Of a stretch of 64,000 nt of DNA, positions 18,115-26,947 are shown piece by piece. The stretch comes from Phycisphaerales bacterium PN19_bin_20. GTDB taxonomy: Bacteria; Planctomycetota; Phycisphaerae; Phycisphaerales; UBA1924. Position numbers and translations under genes: made by a program. Location of the stretch: positions 26,493 to 90,492 of the forward strand of contig JAJOLK010000010.1 in assembly GCA_021173225.1 (NCBI GenBank), read 5' to 3'. The notes under the pieces were generated by a model. It was not told the origin of the DNA. It saw only the letters and a program-made list of their open reading frames with translations, and did no database searches. The first letter of the stretch is position 1. Each line of letters begins with the position of its first letter.

Positions 18115-19647
18115 ATGAAGATGACTGACCAAGTTGCACGGGCGGGCATGGGTTGTGCGCTGGGTTTGCTGGCGGGGCTGTGCGTGAGCCCGGCGCTGGT
18201 GCGAGCGGATGATCAGTCGGCCGAGAAGAGCACCGCGGCTGCGCCGGCGGTCGTGAAGGCGGACGAGGCGGATGCGAAGTTGGCGGACGCGCAGCTCAGT
18301 ATGGCGATGGGTTTTAGCGAGGCGTTTGAGCGTGTCGCGGCGGAGGCCTCGCCCAGCGTGGTGAACATCACGGCGACGTACGAGGGGCCCAAGGGCGGGC
18401 GGAACCCCTCCGAGGAGATGATGGAGGAGTTCATGCGGCAGTTCCGTGGGGTGCCGGGGATGGGCGACCAGCAGCCGCAGCGGCGGCGTGGGCAGAGCTT
18501 TGGGTCTGGGTTCATCGTCTCGGCGGACGGGTACATCTTGACGAACCATCATGTGATTGATGGCAAGCCCGACAAGGTCGAGGTGCGTCTGGCCGACGAC
18601 AGCACGTACGAGGCGAAGATCGTCGGCAGTGACCCGGCGACGGACGTGGCGGTGCTGAAGATCGAGGGAACGGACCTGAAGTCGGCGAAGCTGGGCGACG
18701 CGGCGGGCGTTCGGCCGGGGCAGTGGGTGCTGGCAATCGGCTCGCCGTTCAACTTGGCGCAGACGGTGACGGCGGGGATCGTGTCGAGCGTGAGCCGTGG
18801 TGGCGTGGCGCGGGGGCTGCCAGCGACGGGTGGCGAGGCGCGGTACGACAACTTCATCCAGACCGACGCAGCGATCAACCCGGGGAACTCTGGCGGGCCG
18901 CTGGTGAACCTGCGCGGCGAGGTGATCGGGATCAACTCGGCGATCTTCTCGCGCAGCGGCGGGAGCGTGGGGATTGGGTTTGCGATCCCGATCAACCTGG
19001 CGCGGAACATCAAGGATTCGCTGATCTCGACGGGCATGGCCGAGCGTGGCGGGTTCCTGGGCGTGGGGATTCAGGACGTGACGTCGGCGCTGGCCAAGCA
19101 GCTGAACTTTGCGGGGACCGAGGGCGTGCTGGTGACGGAGGTGAACGAGGACTCGCCGGCGGCGAAGGCGGGGCTGCAGGTTGAGGACATCATCACGAGC
19201 ATCGACGGGCTTCGGACGCGGGACGAAATGAACCTGCGGACGATCGTGCGACGCTTGCCGCCGGGCAAGGCGGTGCCGGTGAACGTGGTGCGGGCGGGGC
19301 AGCAGCGGACGCTGAGTGTGACACTGGGTCAGAGCACGCCCGAGCAGGCGAGGGCGACAACGCCGTTGGACGTGAGCAACAAGCTGGGCGTGGCGGTGCA
19401 GGACGTGAGCGGCGCGGTGGCGCAACGGTTGCGGCTGCGCGGCGGGGTGGAGATCACGGCGGTGGGCGAGGAGAGCCCGCTGGCGCAGTTCGTGCAGCTT
19501 GGTGATGTGATTGTGCAGATCGGGAACGCGACGATCGTAAATACCGACGCGTTTGCACTGGCGCTGGGGCAGGTGGACCTGACGCGCGGGGTGCGGGTGC
19601 GCGTGGTGGGCCGCACGGGTGTGCGGATCATCGGCGTGCAGAAGTAA
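18115..19647 (+). CDS. HtrA/Deg-family periplasmic serine protease
   Basis: 510 residues. A signal peptide (about 1-30, ending ALVRA) leads to a trypsin-like domain with the triad His146 (LTNHHVID), Asp177 (ATDVAVLKI) and Ser259 (GNSGGPL). Two PDZ domains follow, beginning near GFLGVGIQDV and NKLGVAVQDV. This is the DegP/DegQ layout of a periplasmic protease-chaperone for misfolded envelope proteins. An in-frame GTG at 18028 exists, but the ATG at 18115 (MKMTDQ) gives a proper signal peptide. It converges with nadK after a 181-bp spacer. Confidence 0.95.
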   Translation: MKMTDQVARAGMGCALGLLAGLCVSPALVRADDQSAEKSTAAAPAVVKADEADAKLADAQLSMAMGFSEAFERVAAEASPSVVNITATYEGPKGGRNPSEEMMEEFMRQFRGVPGMGDQQPQRRRGQSFGSGFIVSADGYILTNHHVIDGKPDKVEVRLADDSTYEAKIVGSDPATDVAVLKIEGTDLKSAKLGDAAGVRPGQWVLAIGSPFNLAQTVTAGIVSSVSRGGVARGLPATGGEARYDNFIQTDAAINPGNSGGPLVNLRGEVIGINSAIFSRSGGSVGIGFAIPINLARNIKDSLISTGMAERGGFLGVGIQDVTSALAKQLNFAGTEGVLVTEVNEDSPAAKAGLQVEDIITSIDGLRTRDEMNLRTIVRRLPPGKAVPVNVVRAGQQRTLSVTLGQSTPEQARATTPLDVSNKLGVAVQDVSGAVAQRLRLRGGVEITAVGEESPLAQFVQLGDVIVQIGNATIVNTDAFALALGQVDLTRGVRVRVVGRTGVRIIGVQK

Positions 19648-19828
19648 GGGAAGAGGCAGTGAGATAGCGAGGCAGCGAGAGCCGGGCCGTTGTTCTGGTG
19701 GCCGGTTGGAAGCCGGGCCCCCGGAAGGCACAGACATGGCGGGTTGAACGTCCGTCCAGCCCCTTCGCTGAGGGTGACCATGACACACTGCCGCTTGCGA
19801 TGCAAAGCCGAGGGCAACGTGCGGGTGG
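19648..19828. other. Convergent spacer with GGTTGGAARCCGG-type palindrome
   Basis: The spacer between the protease and nadK. Sequence at about 19700-19722 (GCCGGTTGGAAGCCGGGC) resembles the reverse complement of 6253-6270. It is probably another member of the dispersed palindromic repeats at gene ends, but the match is short. Confidence 0.4.
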
Positions 19829-20746
19829 CTAGCCGCGCATCTGCGGGGGCTGGGCCCACTTCATTTTGCTGATGAGTGTGGACCAGTAGCTTTGGGCGGG
19901 GTTGGCGACCAGCTGCACGGGGCGTGGGTGCAGGGTGATGGTCAGGCGGTCTTGCCTGCGGAGCTTGCAGGCGTAGCGGCCGTCAAGGATGAGCGTGGTG
20001 CCGCCGGCATGTTCGCCCTCGTCGTTGACGCGGTGGAGCTCGATGGAGATGGTGCTTGAGCCGGCGACGACGACGGGTCGGAAGCTGAGGGTTTGGACGG
20101 CCAGCGGGGTAACAACCAGCGCGGAGACGTCGGGCGCGAGGATGGGCCCGCCGGCGGCGGCGTTGTAAGCGGTGGAGCCGACGGGTGTGGAGACGATCAC
20201 GCCGTCACCTTGGACGATGGGGCCTGGATGGCCGTCGATGGAGAGGCCCAGCTCGATCATGCGAAAGGGCGGGCCGCTGACGATGGCGGCGTCGTTGAGG
20301 GCGAGGCCGGGCTGGGTGCCCAGCGGCGGCTGCTGGCCCGGTCGGTCAATGCGAACTGCGAGCAGCGAACGATCAACGATGGTCAGGGGCTTGTGGCCGT
20401 TGAAGAGGTCGTCGGCGGCGCGTGTGAGTGAGTGGACGTCGAATTCAGCGAGGAAGCCGAGCTTGCCGAAGTTGACACCCAGCAGTGGAAGCTGGAGGCA
20501 CATGCAGCGCCGGGCCTGGTTCAGGAGCGTGCCGTCACCGCCCAGGACCATGACCAGGTCTGCGTCGTGAGACTGGGTGAGTGGTTCGTCGCGGAGGGTG
20601 TCGAGCTCGGCAGCGATGATGCCGCCGGCGCCGGTGATGGCGGCGCGGACTTGGGTGAGTGCGGCGAGGACCTCGGGCTTGTCACGGTTGACCATCAGCA
20701 GGACGCGTCGTGGCTTCTGGGGGCTGTAGGGCCTTTGGGCGTTCAC
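19829..20746 (-). CDS. nadK: NAD kinase
   Basis: 305 residues. Phosphorylates NAD to NADP with ATP. The catalytic GGDGT is at 69-73 in VMVLGGDGTLL, followed by GVNFGKLGFLAEF. The second family motif region is PVGSTAYNAAAGGPILAPD in the C-terminal domain. The start is GTG, 23 bp after the dxs stop, so the two are probably one transcript. The DXS pathway consumes NADPH at a later step, so the pairing is reasonable but not a known functional unit. Confidence 0.95.
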   Translation of the reverse strand: MNAQRPYSPQKPRRVLLMVNRDKPEVLAALTQVRAAITGAGGIIAAELDTLRDEPLTQSHDADLVMVLGGDGTLLNQARRCMCLQLPLLGVNFGKLGFLAEFDVHSLTRAADDLFNGHKPLTIVDRSLLAVRIDRPGQQPPLGTQPGLALNDAAIVSGPPFRMIELGLSIDGHPGPIVQGDGVIVSTPVGSTAYNAAAGGPILAPDVSALVVTPLAVQTLSFRPVVVAGSSTISIELHRVNDEGEHAGGTTLILDGRYACKLRRQDRLTITLHPRPVQLVANPAQSYWSTLISKMKWAQPPQMRG

Positions 20747-20769
20747 AGGCTGAGGGTAGCGTGCGCCCG

Positions 20770-22839
20770 TTACCGCACGGGGCGGAGCACGGCGGGCGCT
20801 TCGGCGGGAATGTGCTGGGCGATGGCGCGCCTTGCGGCGGCGGCGATGGCGGGCGCGTCGATGCCTGCGAGCTCAAGCTGTCGCTTGCGTGAGTCCTGGT
20901 AGATCCAAGAGTCAGGGATGCCCAGGCGGACGACGGCGGAGGCGTCTAGGCCCATGTGCTGGGCGGCGTCGACTACCGCGCTGCCGAAGCCACCGATCAC
21001 GGAGTGGTCCTCAACGGTGACTACCGGGATGCGGCGCGAGAGCAGTGCGCGGAGCAGCTCGTGGTCAACGGGTTTGGCGAAGCGGGCGTCGTACACGGCC
21101 ACGCGCAGGCCCTCGGCGGTGAGGGTGTCGGCGGCGTCAAGGGCATCAATAGCGCAAGTGCCAAGGGCCAAGATGGCCACCTCGGGCGTGAGGTCCGCAT
21201 CGGCGTGGGCAGCGACATCATTGCTTGTGGTGCGAAGGGTGCTGGGGATAGTGGAGGTAGTGGGGGTCAGGCAGCGGGCTTTGCCCAGGACAAACGGCGG
21301 GCAGGCCGCAGCGGCGACGCGGGGTGAGACGTTGTCACGCGGGTAACGGACGCTGGAGAGGCCAACCTCGTAGGTCCGCATGAACTCGATGGCGGCAGAG
21401 AGGCTCGGCTCGTCCATCGCGGCCATGATGACGGCCTTGGGCAGGACGCGAAGGATGGCGATGTCACAGAACCCGTGGTGGACGGCGCCGTCGCCGCCGA
21501 CGAGCCCGGCGCGGTCCAGCAGGAGGCGGACGGGCAGGTTCTGGAGGCTGACCTCTTGGAAGGCCTGGTCAAAGGCGCGCTGAAGGAACGTGGCGTAGAC
21601 CGCGAAGAAGGGTTTGTGGCCGGTCTTGGCGAGCCCGGCCATCATGTCCATCGCGTGGCTCTCGCAGATCCCGGTGTCGAAGGTGCGGAGCGGGAACTGG
21701 GCCAGGAGCTTGGCGACGCCGGTGCCGTCGGGCATGGCGGCGGTGGCGGCGACGATCTTGCCGTCGCGGGCCATCTGCGCGGCCATGATGTCGCCGACGG
21801 CGGCGGTGAAGGAGCGGCCGTCGCGTTTGAGCTCGACGCGGCAGCCTTCGTTCTCGAGGTTGGCCGAGTCGGGGTCGGCCGCGCTGGGGCTCGGACGGGG
21901 GTTGGCGACCGAGAAGGCGGGGGGCGAGTGGAAGGTCGAGCTGTCACTTTCGGCAAAGCCGTAACCCTTGCCCTTGATGGTTTTGACGTGCAGGACCATG
22001 GGGCGGTCGAAGTTGGCGGCTTCGGTCAGGACGCGGATGAGCTGTTCGAGGTCGTGGCCGTCAACGGGGCCGACGGTGACCAGGCCGAAGTGCTCGAACC
22101 ACGAGCGTTCGTTGAGCAGGTGCTTGAAGGCCTCGGTGCCTTTGTGGTAGGCCTCAGCGACGAGGCCGCCGCCGGGGACGCCCTTGAGGACGTCTTTGGC
22201 CTTGGATTTGAGGCCGCCGTAGCGCGAGGAGAGGCGGACGTGGTCAAAGTACTCGGCGACGGCGCCTTGCGGCTTGGAGATGCTCATGCCGTTGTCGTTG
22301 AGCACGACCAGGAACTGGCGCTTGAGTGTGCCGGCACCGTTGAGGCCCTCCATGGCCAGGCCGTTGACGATGGATGCGTCGCCGATGAGTGAGACTACGC
22401 GCCGCCCTGCGGGCCGTGTTGCGGGGTCGAAGGACTCGCCGTTGAGCAGGTCGCCACGGGCCATGCCCACGGCGGTAGAGATAGCGGTGCCAGCGTGCCC
22501 GACGCTGAACAGGTCGTAGGGCCCTTCGCGGGGCTCGGGGAAGCCAGACATGCCCTTGCTGGTCCGCAGGCCTGCGAGCATGCTTAGCCGGCCGGTGAGT
22601 AGCTTGTGCGGGTAGCACTGGTGGCCGACGTCAAACAAGAGCCGGTCGGTGGCGAAGTCAAAGACGTAATGCAAAGCGATAGTCAGCTCGACGACGCCGA
22701 GGTTGGGCGCAAGGTGCCCGCCGGTGGCCATGACCTGACGGCAGATGGCGGCGCGAATTTCAGCGGCCAGCCGCTGAAGCTGGGCGACGGACATGGCGCG
22801 GAGTTGCACTGGTGAGGTCAGATTGTCAAGCATGGTCAT
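20770..22839 (-). CDS. dxs: 1-deoxy-D-xylulose-5-phosphate synthase
   Basis: 689 residues, slightly longer than the usual 620-640. Condenses pyruvate and glyceraldehyde-3-phosphate with thiamine diphosphate in the first MEP-pathway step. Motifs: GGHLAPNLGVVELT with His42, DVGHQCYPHK, the ThDP/Mg site GDASIVNGLAMEGLN (153-167; the common form is GDGA), a transketolase pyrimidine domain with DRAGLVGGDGAVHHG, and a C-terminal domain ending near PDSWIYQDSRKRQLELAGID. An extra 30-residue Ser/Thr-rich loop near the C-terminal domain boundary explains part of the length. A second ATG six bases downstream (22833) could equally be used. Confidence 0.96.
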   Translation of the reverse strand: MTMLDNLTSPVQLRAMSVAQLQRLAAEIRAAICRQVMATGGHLAPNLGVVELTIALHYVFDFATDRLLFDVGHQCYPHKLLTGRLSMLAGLRTSKGMSGFPEPREGPYDLFSVGHAGTAISTAVGMARGDLLNGESFDPATRPAGRRVVSLIGDASIVNGLAMEGLNGAGTLKRQFLVVLNDNGMSISKPQGAVAEYFDHVRLSSRYGGLKSKAKDVLKGVPGGGLVAEAYHKGTEAFKHLLNERSWFEHFGLVTVGPVDGHDLEQLIRVLTEAANFDRPMVLHVKTIKGKGYGFAESDSSTFHSPPAFSVANPRPSPSAADPDSANLENEGCRVELKRDGRSFTAAVGDIMAAQMARDGKIVAATAAMPDGTGVAKLLAQFPLRTFDTGICESHAMDMMAGLAKTGHKPFFAVYATFLQRAFDQAFQEVSLQNLPVRLLLDRAGLVGGDGAVHHGFCDIAILRVLPKAVIMAAMDEPSLSAAIEFMRTYEVGLSSVRYPRDNVSPRVAAAACPPFVLGKARCLTPTTSTIPSTLRTTSNDVAAHADADLTPEVAILALGTCAIDALDAADTLTAEGLRVAVYDARFAKPVDHELLRALLSRRIPVVTVEDHSVIGGFGSAVVDAAQHMGLDASAVVRLGIPDSWIYQDSRKRQLELAGIDAPAIAAAARRAIAQHIPAEAPAVLRPVR

Positions 22840-22915
22840 TGTGCCACTTCTGCGCTTTCTCTGTGCTAAAAAGAAGTATACGACGGCCCCCCACGCGGGG
22901 TGCGGGCGTGCGTCG

Positions 22916-23656
22916 TCAGAACCCGGCGGCGGCGAGCCAGGTGGACGGCTGCGCGTCGAGTGCGGCGGCCAGTGTCATGAGGCTTTCGAGGCTGGGCAGA
23001 TGCGCGCCGCGCTCGATGCTGGAGATCTGCGAGACCGACACGCCGCTGGCGTCGCAGAGGTCTTTGAGGGTCCAGCCGGTGGGGCCGCGCTGGGTGCGGG
23101 CCAGGCGGACCTGGCGGCCCAGCTCGGCGCGGAGGCGGTCTTGGGGCCGCTGGCCAAGGTTGAAGGCCGCCGCGGCCTGGGCCAGCACGCGACGGAGCTC
23201 GGCGGCGGAAAAGGGCTTGGCCAGATAGTCAAAGGCGTCTTGCTTGAAGGTCTGGCGCATCGAGTCAAGCGACGGGTAGCCGGTGATGACAATCACGCAC
23301 AGGCGCGGCCAGCGGCGACGGAGCGTGGCCAGGACTTGATCGCCGGTGACGCGTCCCATCTGCATGTCCAGCAGCACCAGATCGGGCATGCGTTCCTCGA
23401 TGGACGCTTCGAGCTGCTCGGGGGTTGCGGCGGTGCGGACCTCGTGCCCATCGGCTTCAAGCTGCAGGGTGATGAACTGGCGGAAATCGTCGTCGTCGTC
23501 GAGGGCGATAATCGACAATGGCGGCGGGCCGCCGGGTGGTGGTGGTGCTGGTGACGGGGGTGCTGGTGACGGGGGTGCTGGTGATGGTGGGCCCGGCGCG
23601 GGTGCTGGGGGCAGGGCGCCCGGCGCGGGTCGGGGTTGGTCGTGGCTCGCGGTCAT
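22916..23656 (-). CDS. Response regulator with C-terminal XRE-type HTH
   Basis: 246 residues. Residues 1-46 are Pro/Ala-rich, encoded by a 15-bp tandem repeat. Residues 47-165 form a REC domain with acidic pocket DDDDD (53-57), phospho-acceptor Asp97 (LVLLDMQM), Thr125 (VIVITGY) and Lys147 (AKPF). Residues 175-240 match a Cro/C1 helix-turn-helix: WTLKDLCDASGVSVSQISSIERG. Most DNA-binding response regulators use winged-helix, LuxR or Fis domains, so this pairing is uncommon. No histidine kinase is adjacent. It lies 44 bp downstream of pgpA and 76 bp upstream of dxs. Its targets are unknown. Confidence 0.85.
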   Translation of the reverse strand: MTASHDQPRPAPGALPPAPAPGPPSPAPPSPAPPSPAPPPPGGPPPLSIIALDDDDDFRQFITLQLEADGHEVRTAATPEQLEASIEERMPDLVLLDMQMGRVTGDQVLATLRRRWPRLCVIVITGYPSLDSMRQTFKQDAFDYLAKPFSAAELRRVLAQAAAAFNLGQRPQDRLRAELGRQVRLARTQRGPTGWTLKDLCDASGVSVSQISSIERGAHLPSLESLMTLAAALDAQPSTWLAAAGF

Positions 23657-23700
23657 CGGTGAAGGCTAGCCGGGGGCGGTGCGATTTCTGGCCGGCCACA

Positions 23701-24234
23701 TCACACCAGCACGGCGGTGGCGATCAGGGCGGCGACGAGGGCGGCGGCCTGAAGGGCAGCGACGAGGTCATCGATCAGGATGCCAAGGCCACCTCGGAGC
23801 CGTTGCAAGCCGCGGGCGGGGGGGAGCTTGAGGATGTCGAAGATGCGGAAGGCCAGGAAGGCGGCGGCGATTTGGAGCAGGAGCCAGCTGCCGCGCTCGC
23901 CGGCGAAATCGGTGATTTCTACGGGGATCAGGGCCCCAAGCCATGTGGGCGGGGGGACCCACCAGGGCAAGAGCAGGAGCGTGAGGGCCATGCCCGCGGT
24001 TTCGTCAGCGACGACCGCGGACGGGTCTTTTTTGCCGAGGGCGGTTTCGGCGCGGTGGCCGAACTCTGAGCAGAACAGGCCGAAGGCGAGCAGGATGGCG
24101 GCAAGTAAGAGGTACCAGGCGTAGCCAAAGGGCGTGCCCCAGAGGGTGATGGCGGCGCAGAGCACGCACGGAGGGAGGCTGCCCCAGGTGCCGGGCGCGG
24201 GGCGCAACAACCCGAGCCCAAAGGTGGTGAGCAT
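23701..24234 (-). CDS. pgpA: Phosphatidylglycerophosphatase A
   Basis: 177 residues. Removes phosphate from phosphatidylglycerophosphate to yield phosphatidylglycerol at the inner membrane. The family start FGLGLLRPAPGTWGS is present, followed by VVADETAGMALTLLLLP and FRIFDILKLPPARGLQRL, which hold the conserved acidic residues. Several hydrophobic helices follow. The ATG at 24234 is taken; a TTG at 24276 would add 14 residues (TKAHPAWTGLTRP) and nearly touch the pgsA stop. The preceding gene makes the substrate of this enzyme. Confidence 0.92.
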   Translation of the reverse strand: MLTTFGLGLLRPAPGTWGSLPPCVLCAAITLWGTPFGYAWYLLLAAILLAFGLFCSEFGHRAETALGKKDPSAVVADETAGMALTLLLLPWWVPPPTWLGALIPVEITDFAGERGSWLLLQIAAAFLAFRIFDILKLPPARGLQRLRGGLGILIDDLVAALQAAALVAALIATAVLV

Positions 24235-24272
24235 CGGGCGGGTCAGGCCTGTCCAGGCTGGGTGTGCTTTGG

Positions 24273-25229
24273 TCAAGTTTTTCCGGTGCCGTCGGGCATG
24301 GCGGTGGTGGCAGCGGAATCGGCCCCCACGCGTTGGCGGAGGAGTCCGACGGCTCTCCATACGTAGGGGATCGCGGAGAGGACTGTGACGGCGACCATGA
24401 GCCTGACGACCACGTCGATCACTTGGCGGCCCCAAGGCCAGGTCAGCCATGAGGTGGTTGGGTCGATCGGGACCACCGGGGTGATGGCGGTAGCGATAAG
24501 GCTGACGGGGATGGCGACAGACTGGAGGAACATTTTGAGCTTGCCCCAGCGGTCAGCGGGGAAGTGGAAGCCGCGGGACTCGACGTAGCCGCGGAGGCTG
24601 GTGACGAGCAGTTCGCGTGCCATGACGGTGACGACCATCCAGGGGTAGATGCCTGAGATCTGCATCCCGTGGCCTGAGAGTTTGATGACGCCCCCCCACG
24701 CGGGGTCGTTGAACTCCCACCAGAAGTCTGCGGAGGCGAGGAAGACGAAGCCGCCGAGGATGAGGAACTTGTCGGCGAAGGGATCCATGATTCGTCCGAA
24801 GCCCGACTCGACGTTCCAGGAGCGTGCGAGGTAACCGTCAAGGACGTCGGTGAGGCCGGCGATGATGAAGAGCGAGGCGCCCAGGAGGAGCCAGCCGTCG
24901 AGCTTGCCGCTTTGAGCGAGAGAGTCTTCCCAGCGCCAACGGGTCAGGACGGCGAAGAACAGGACGGCGATGGCGACGCGGAGTGTGGTGAGAATGTTGG
25001 GCAGGGCGCGCTGCCAGGGGGGGCGGTGTATGAGGTGAGCGCGTGGGGTGGTCGAGGCCGGCTGGACCCTGGGGAGGTGGTCTTGGGGGCGGTCACTCGG
25101 GATGGGGGGCGTGAGGTCGGGCACAGGGGCGAGGATAACGGGTTGGCGGCGGGTGTGGATGGAGGGGGGTGGCGGGCGTGATGAGGGCGATGGGTTTGGT
25201 GGTTGGTTGAACGCGGCGGGGTGAGTCAC
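24273..25229 (-). CDS. pgsA: CDP-diacylglycerol-glycerol-3-phosphate phosphatidyltransferase
   Basis: 318 residues. Transfers phosphatidyl from CDP-diacylglycerol to glycerol-3-phosphate. The CDP-alcohol phosphotransferase motif D-x2-D-G-x2-A-R-x8-G-x3-D-x3-D is complete from Asp128 (DVLDGYLAR) to Asp153 (MDPFAD). About 75 disordered Pro-rich residues precede the first helix (LPNILTTLRVAIAVLFF), so a shorter start is possible. The GTG at 25229 is the first available start. pgpA follows 38 bp later. nuoJ starts divergently 105 bp away. Confidence 0.93.
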   Translation of the reverse strand: MTHPAAFNQPPNPSPSSRPPPPSIHTRRQPVILAPVPDLTPPIPSDRPQDHLPRVQPASTTPRAHLIHRPPWQRALPNILTTLRVAIAVLFFAVLTRWRWEDSLAQSGKLDGWLLLGASLFIIAGLTDVLDGYLARSWNVESGFGRIMDPFADKFLILGGFVFLASADFWWEFNDPAWGGVIKLSGHGMQISGIYPWMVVTVMARELLVTSLRGYVESRGFHFPADRWGKLKMFLQSVAIPVSLIATAITPVVPIDPTTSWLTWPWGRQVIDVVVRLMVAVTVLSAIPYVWRAVGLLRQRVGADSAATTAMPDGTGKT

Positions 25230-25334
25230 TACGCTCCGGGCCTACCTGCGGGCTACGAGGCCTGAGGTTTGTGCGACGCGGGCGCGGTGCCTGTGCGCGG
25301 CTGGATGGGTCGGTGGTCCGCGCCGGAGCGTTGA

Positions 25335-26453
25335 TTGGATACTTTTCTTAGTCCGCTGCTGCTGTATGGGGCGTGCGCACTTGGCGGTGCCGGAGTGGCG
25401 CTGGCGCTGCCCAAGCAGAAGGCGGCCCCGTTTGTCTTTGGCGCGATCCTGGCGGCGGCGGCGTTCGGGCTGGTGATGGTGCTGCTGGGCGTGGCCTCGG
25501 TTCGGGCAATGTCTGGCAGTGGTGATGCGAGCGGTGGTGAGGGCGCGGCGGCGACGGCCCGGCTGGTGTGGGACGCGCTGCCGAACTACCACTTTTATAT
25601 CTTCAGTGCAATTGCGCTGGGCTCGGCGCTGCGGGTGATCACGCATCAGCGGCCGATCTACTCGGCGCTGTGGTTCATCTTGACGATCGTCAGCTCGTGC
25701 GGGCTCTACCTGATCTTGCAGGCCGAGTTCATGGCCTTTGCGCTGGTGATTGTGTACGGCGGGGCGATCCTGATTACGTACTTGTTTGTGATCATGCTGG
25801 CGACGGAGGCACCGACGGAGGAGTCTGTCGAGGCGATGAACGTGTATGACCGCGTGAGCCGCGAGCCGGTGATCGCGACGTTCGCGGGGTTTTTGGTGCT
25901 GGCGGTGCTGACAACGATGCTGGCGGGCGGGGCGAAGCGGCTGGAGCTGAACCCGGCGTTTGTCGCGACCGACGCGCCGCTGGCGCTGATGCCGGCGCGG
26001 GTTGAGAAGGTGCTGCGAGAGGCGGGGGTGATGGAGGAGGGCGAGCGGCTTGCGCGGATGCCCTCGGCGTCCTCGCGCAAAGGCGAGCCGGTGGACCTGC
26101 GGACGAGTGTGGCGGCGGACGGGCGGCCTGGGGGCGAGCTTCGGATTGTGGCTTCAGACGGCAAGACAGTGAGGGTCCTGCCGCTGGCGCAGTGGCCCGA
26201 GGAACTGCGGCTGAGCAACACCGAGCGCGTGGCGATGGAACTGATTGAGCGGAACCCGGCGTCGATTGAGATCGCGGCGGTGGTGCTGCTGATGGCGATG
26301 CTGGGGGCGGTGGTGCTGGCCCGCAAGAAGGTTGAGATGGACGAGATGGCCAAGGCGCAGGCGGCGGCGCGGGCGCGCGAGGGTGGCGAGTTGAGCGGGG
26401 GCCTGGGCAGTGCGGCTGCGTTTGTGCCGCCTTCGGTGGGGGGCAACACGTGA
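25335..26453 (+). CDS. nuoJ: NADH-quinone oxidoreductase subunit J, enlarged
   Basis: 372 residues, about twice the usual 170-200. The family core is the QRPIYSALWFILTIVS segment plus LQAEFMAFALVIVYGGAIL at 105-155, with ITYLFVIMLATEAPT after it. Two extra hydrophobic segments (6-25, 33-56) precede a Gly-rich linker at 57-75 and the core. A soluble block of about 110 residues (200-310) separates the fourth core helix from the last one (IEIAAVVLLMAMLGAVVLA). The start is TTG at 25335. NuoJ is an antiporter-associated membrane subunit of Complex I. nuoK overlaps by 4 bp. Confidence 0.88.
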   Translation: MDTFLSPLLLYGACALGGAGVALALPKQKAAPFVFGAILAAAAFGLVMVLLGVASVRAMSGSGDASGGEGAAATARLVWDALPNYHFYIFSAIALGSALRVITHQRPIYSALWFILTIVSSCGLYLILQAEFMAFALVIVYGGAILITYLFVIMLATEAPTEESVEAMNVYDRVSREPVIATFAGFLVLAVLTTMLAGGAKRLELNPAFVATDAPLALMPARVEKVLREAGVMEEGERLARMPSASSRKGEPVDLRTSVAADGRPGGELRIVASDGKTVRVLPLAQWPEELRLSNTERVAMELIERNPASIEIAAVVLLMAMLGAVVLARKKVEMDEMAKAQAAARAREGGELSGGLGSAAAFVPPSVGGNT

Positions 26454-26848
26454 TCGACACGACCTTTGGTGTTGCGCTGACGCTGGGGCAATTCACGCTG
26501 GGGCAATTCACGCTCGGGCAGGGCGATTTGCCCGCGCCGATGAGCGGGATCACGCTCTACCACTACCTGTTCACGGCCAGCACGATGTTCGTGCTCGGGC
26601 TGATCGGGTTTTTGACACGGCGCAACTTGATTGTGATGTTCCTGTCAACGGAGCTGATGTTCCAGGCGGCGGGGATCGCGTTGATCGCGTTCGGTCGGTT
26701 CCATATGAACCAGACGGGCGACGCGTTTGTGATCTTTGTGCTGACGGTGGCGGCGGCCGAGGCGGCGCTCGCGCTGGCGCTGATTGTGCTGCTGTTTAGG
26801 CGCAAGGAAACTCTGGACGGGCAGGCGTGGGCTTCTATGAAGGGCTGA
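26450..26848 (+). CDS. nuoK: NADH-quinone oxidoreductase subunit K
   Basis: Small three-helix Complex I subunit with the family pattern ITLYHYLFTASTMFVLGLIGF, RRNLIVMFLSTELMFQA and AAAEAALALALIVLLFR, including the conserved membrane Glu residues in STELM and AAEAA. A GTG start overlaps nuoJ by 4 bp and adds 30 residues containing a repeated TLGQF motif. The ATG at 26540 gives the usual 102-residue protein, so the true start is uncertain. The repeat DNA (15-bp unit) is at about 26478-26521. Confidence 0.93.
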   Translation: MIDTTFGVALTLGQFTLGQFTLGQGDLPAPMSGITLYHYLFTASTMFVLGLIGFLTRRNLIVMFLSTELMFQAAGIALIAFGRFHMNQTGDAFVIFVLTVAAAEAALALALIVLLFRRKETLDGQAWASMKG

Positions 26849-26947
26849 ACTGGGCGCGGTGAAAGCGTTGGGAGTTGGCGGTGGGGGCTGGTGGCGGTGG
26901 GGGTTGGTGCTGAGTAGGACCGAATCTGGTGTGAGAACGGCTTGTCA

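Noticed and set aside
17620..19788. 722-codon minus-strand open frame opposite the Deg protease
   Set aside because: It mirrors the protease gene and has no family motif; a codon-bias artefact.
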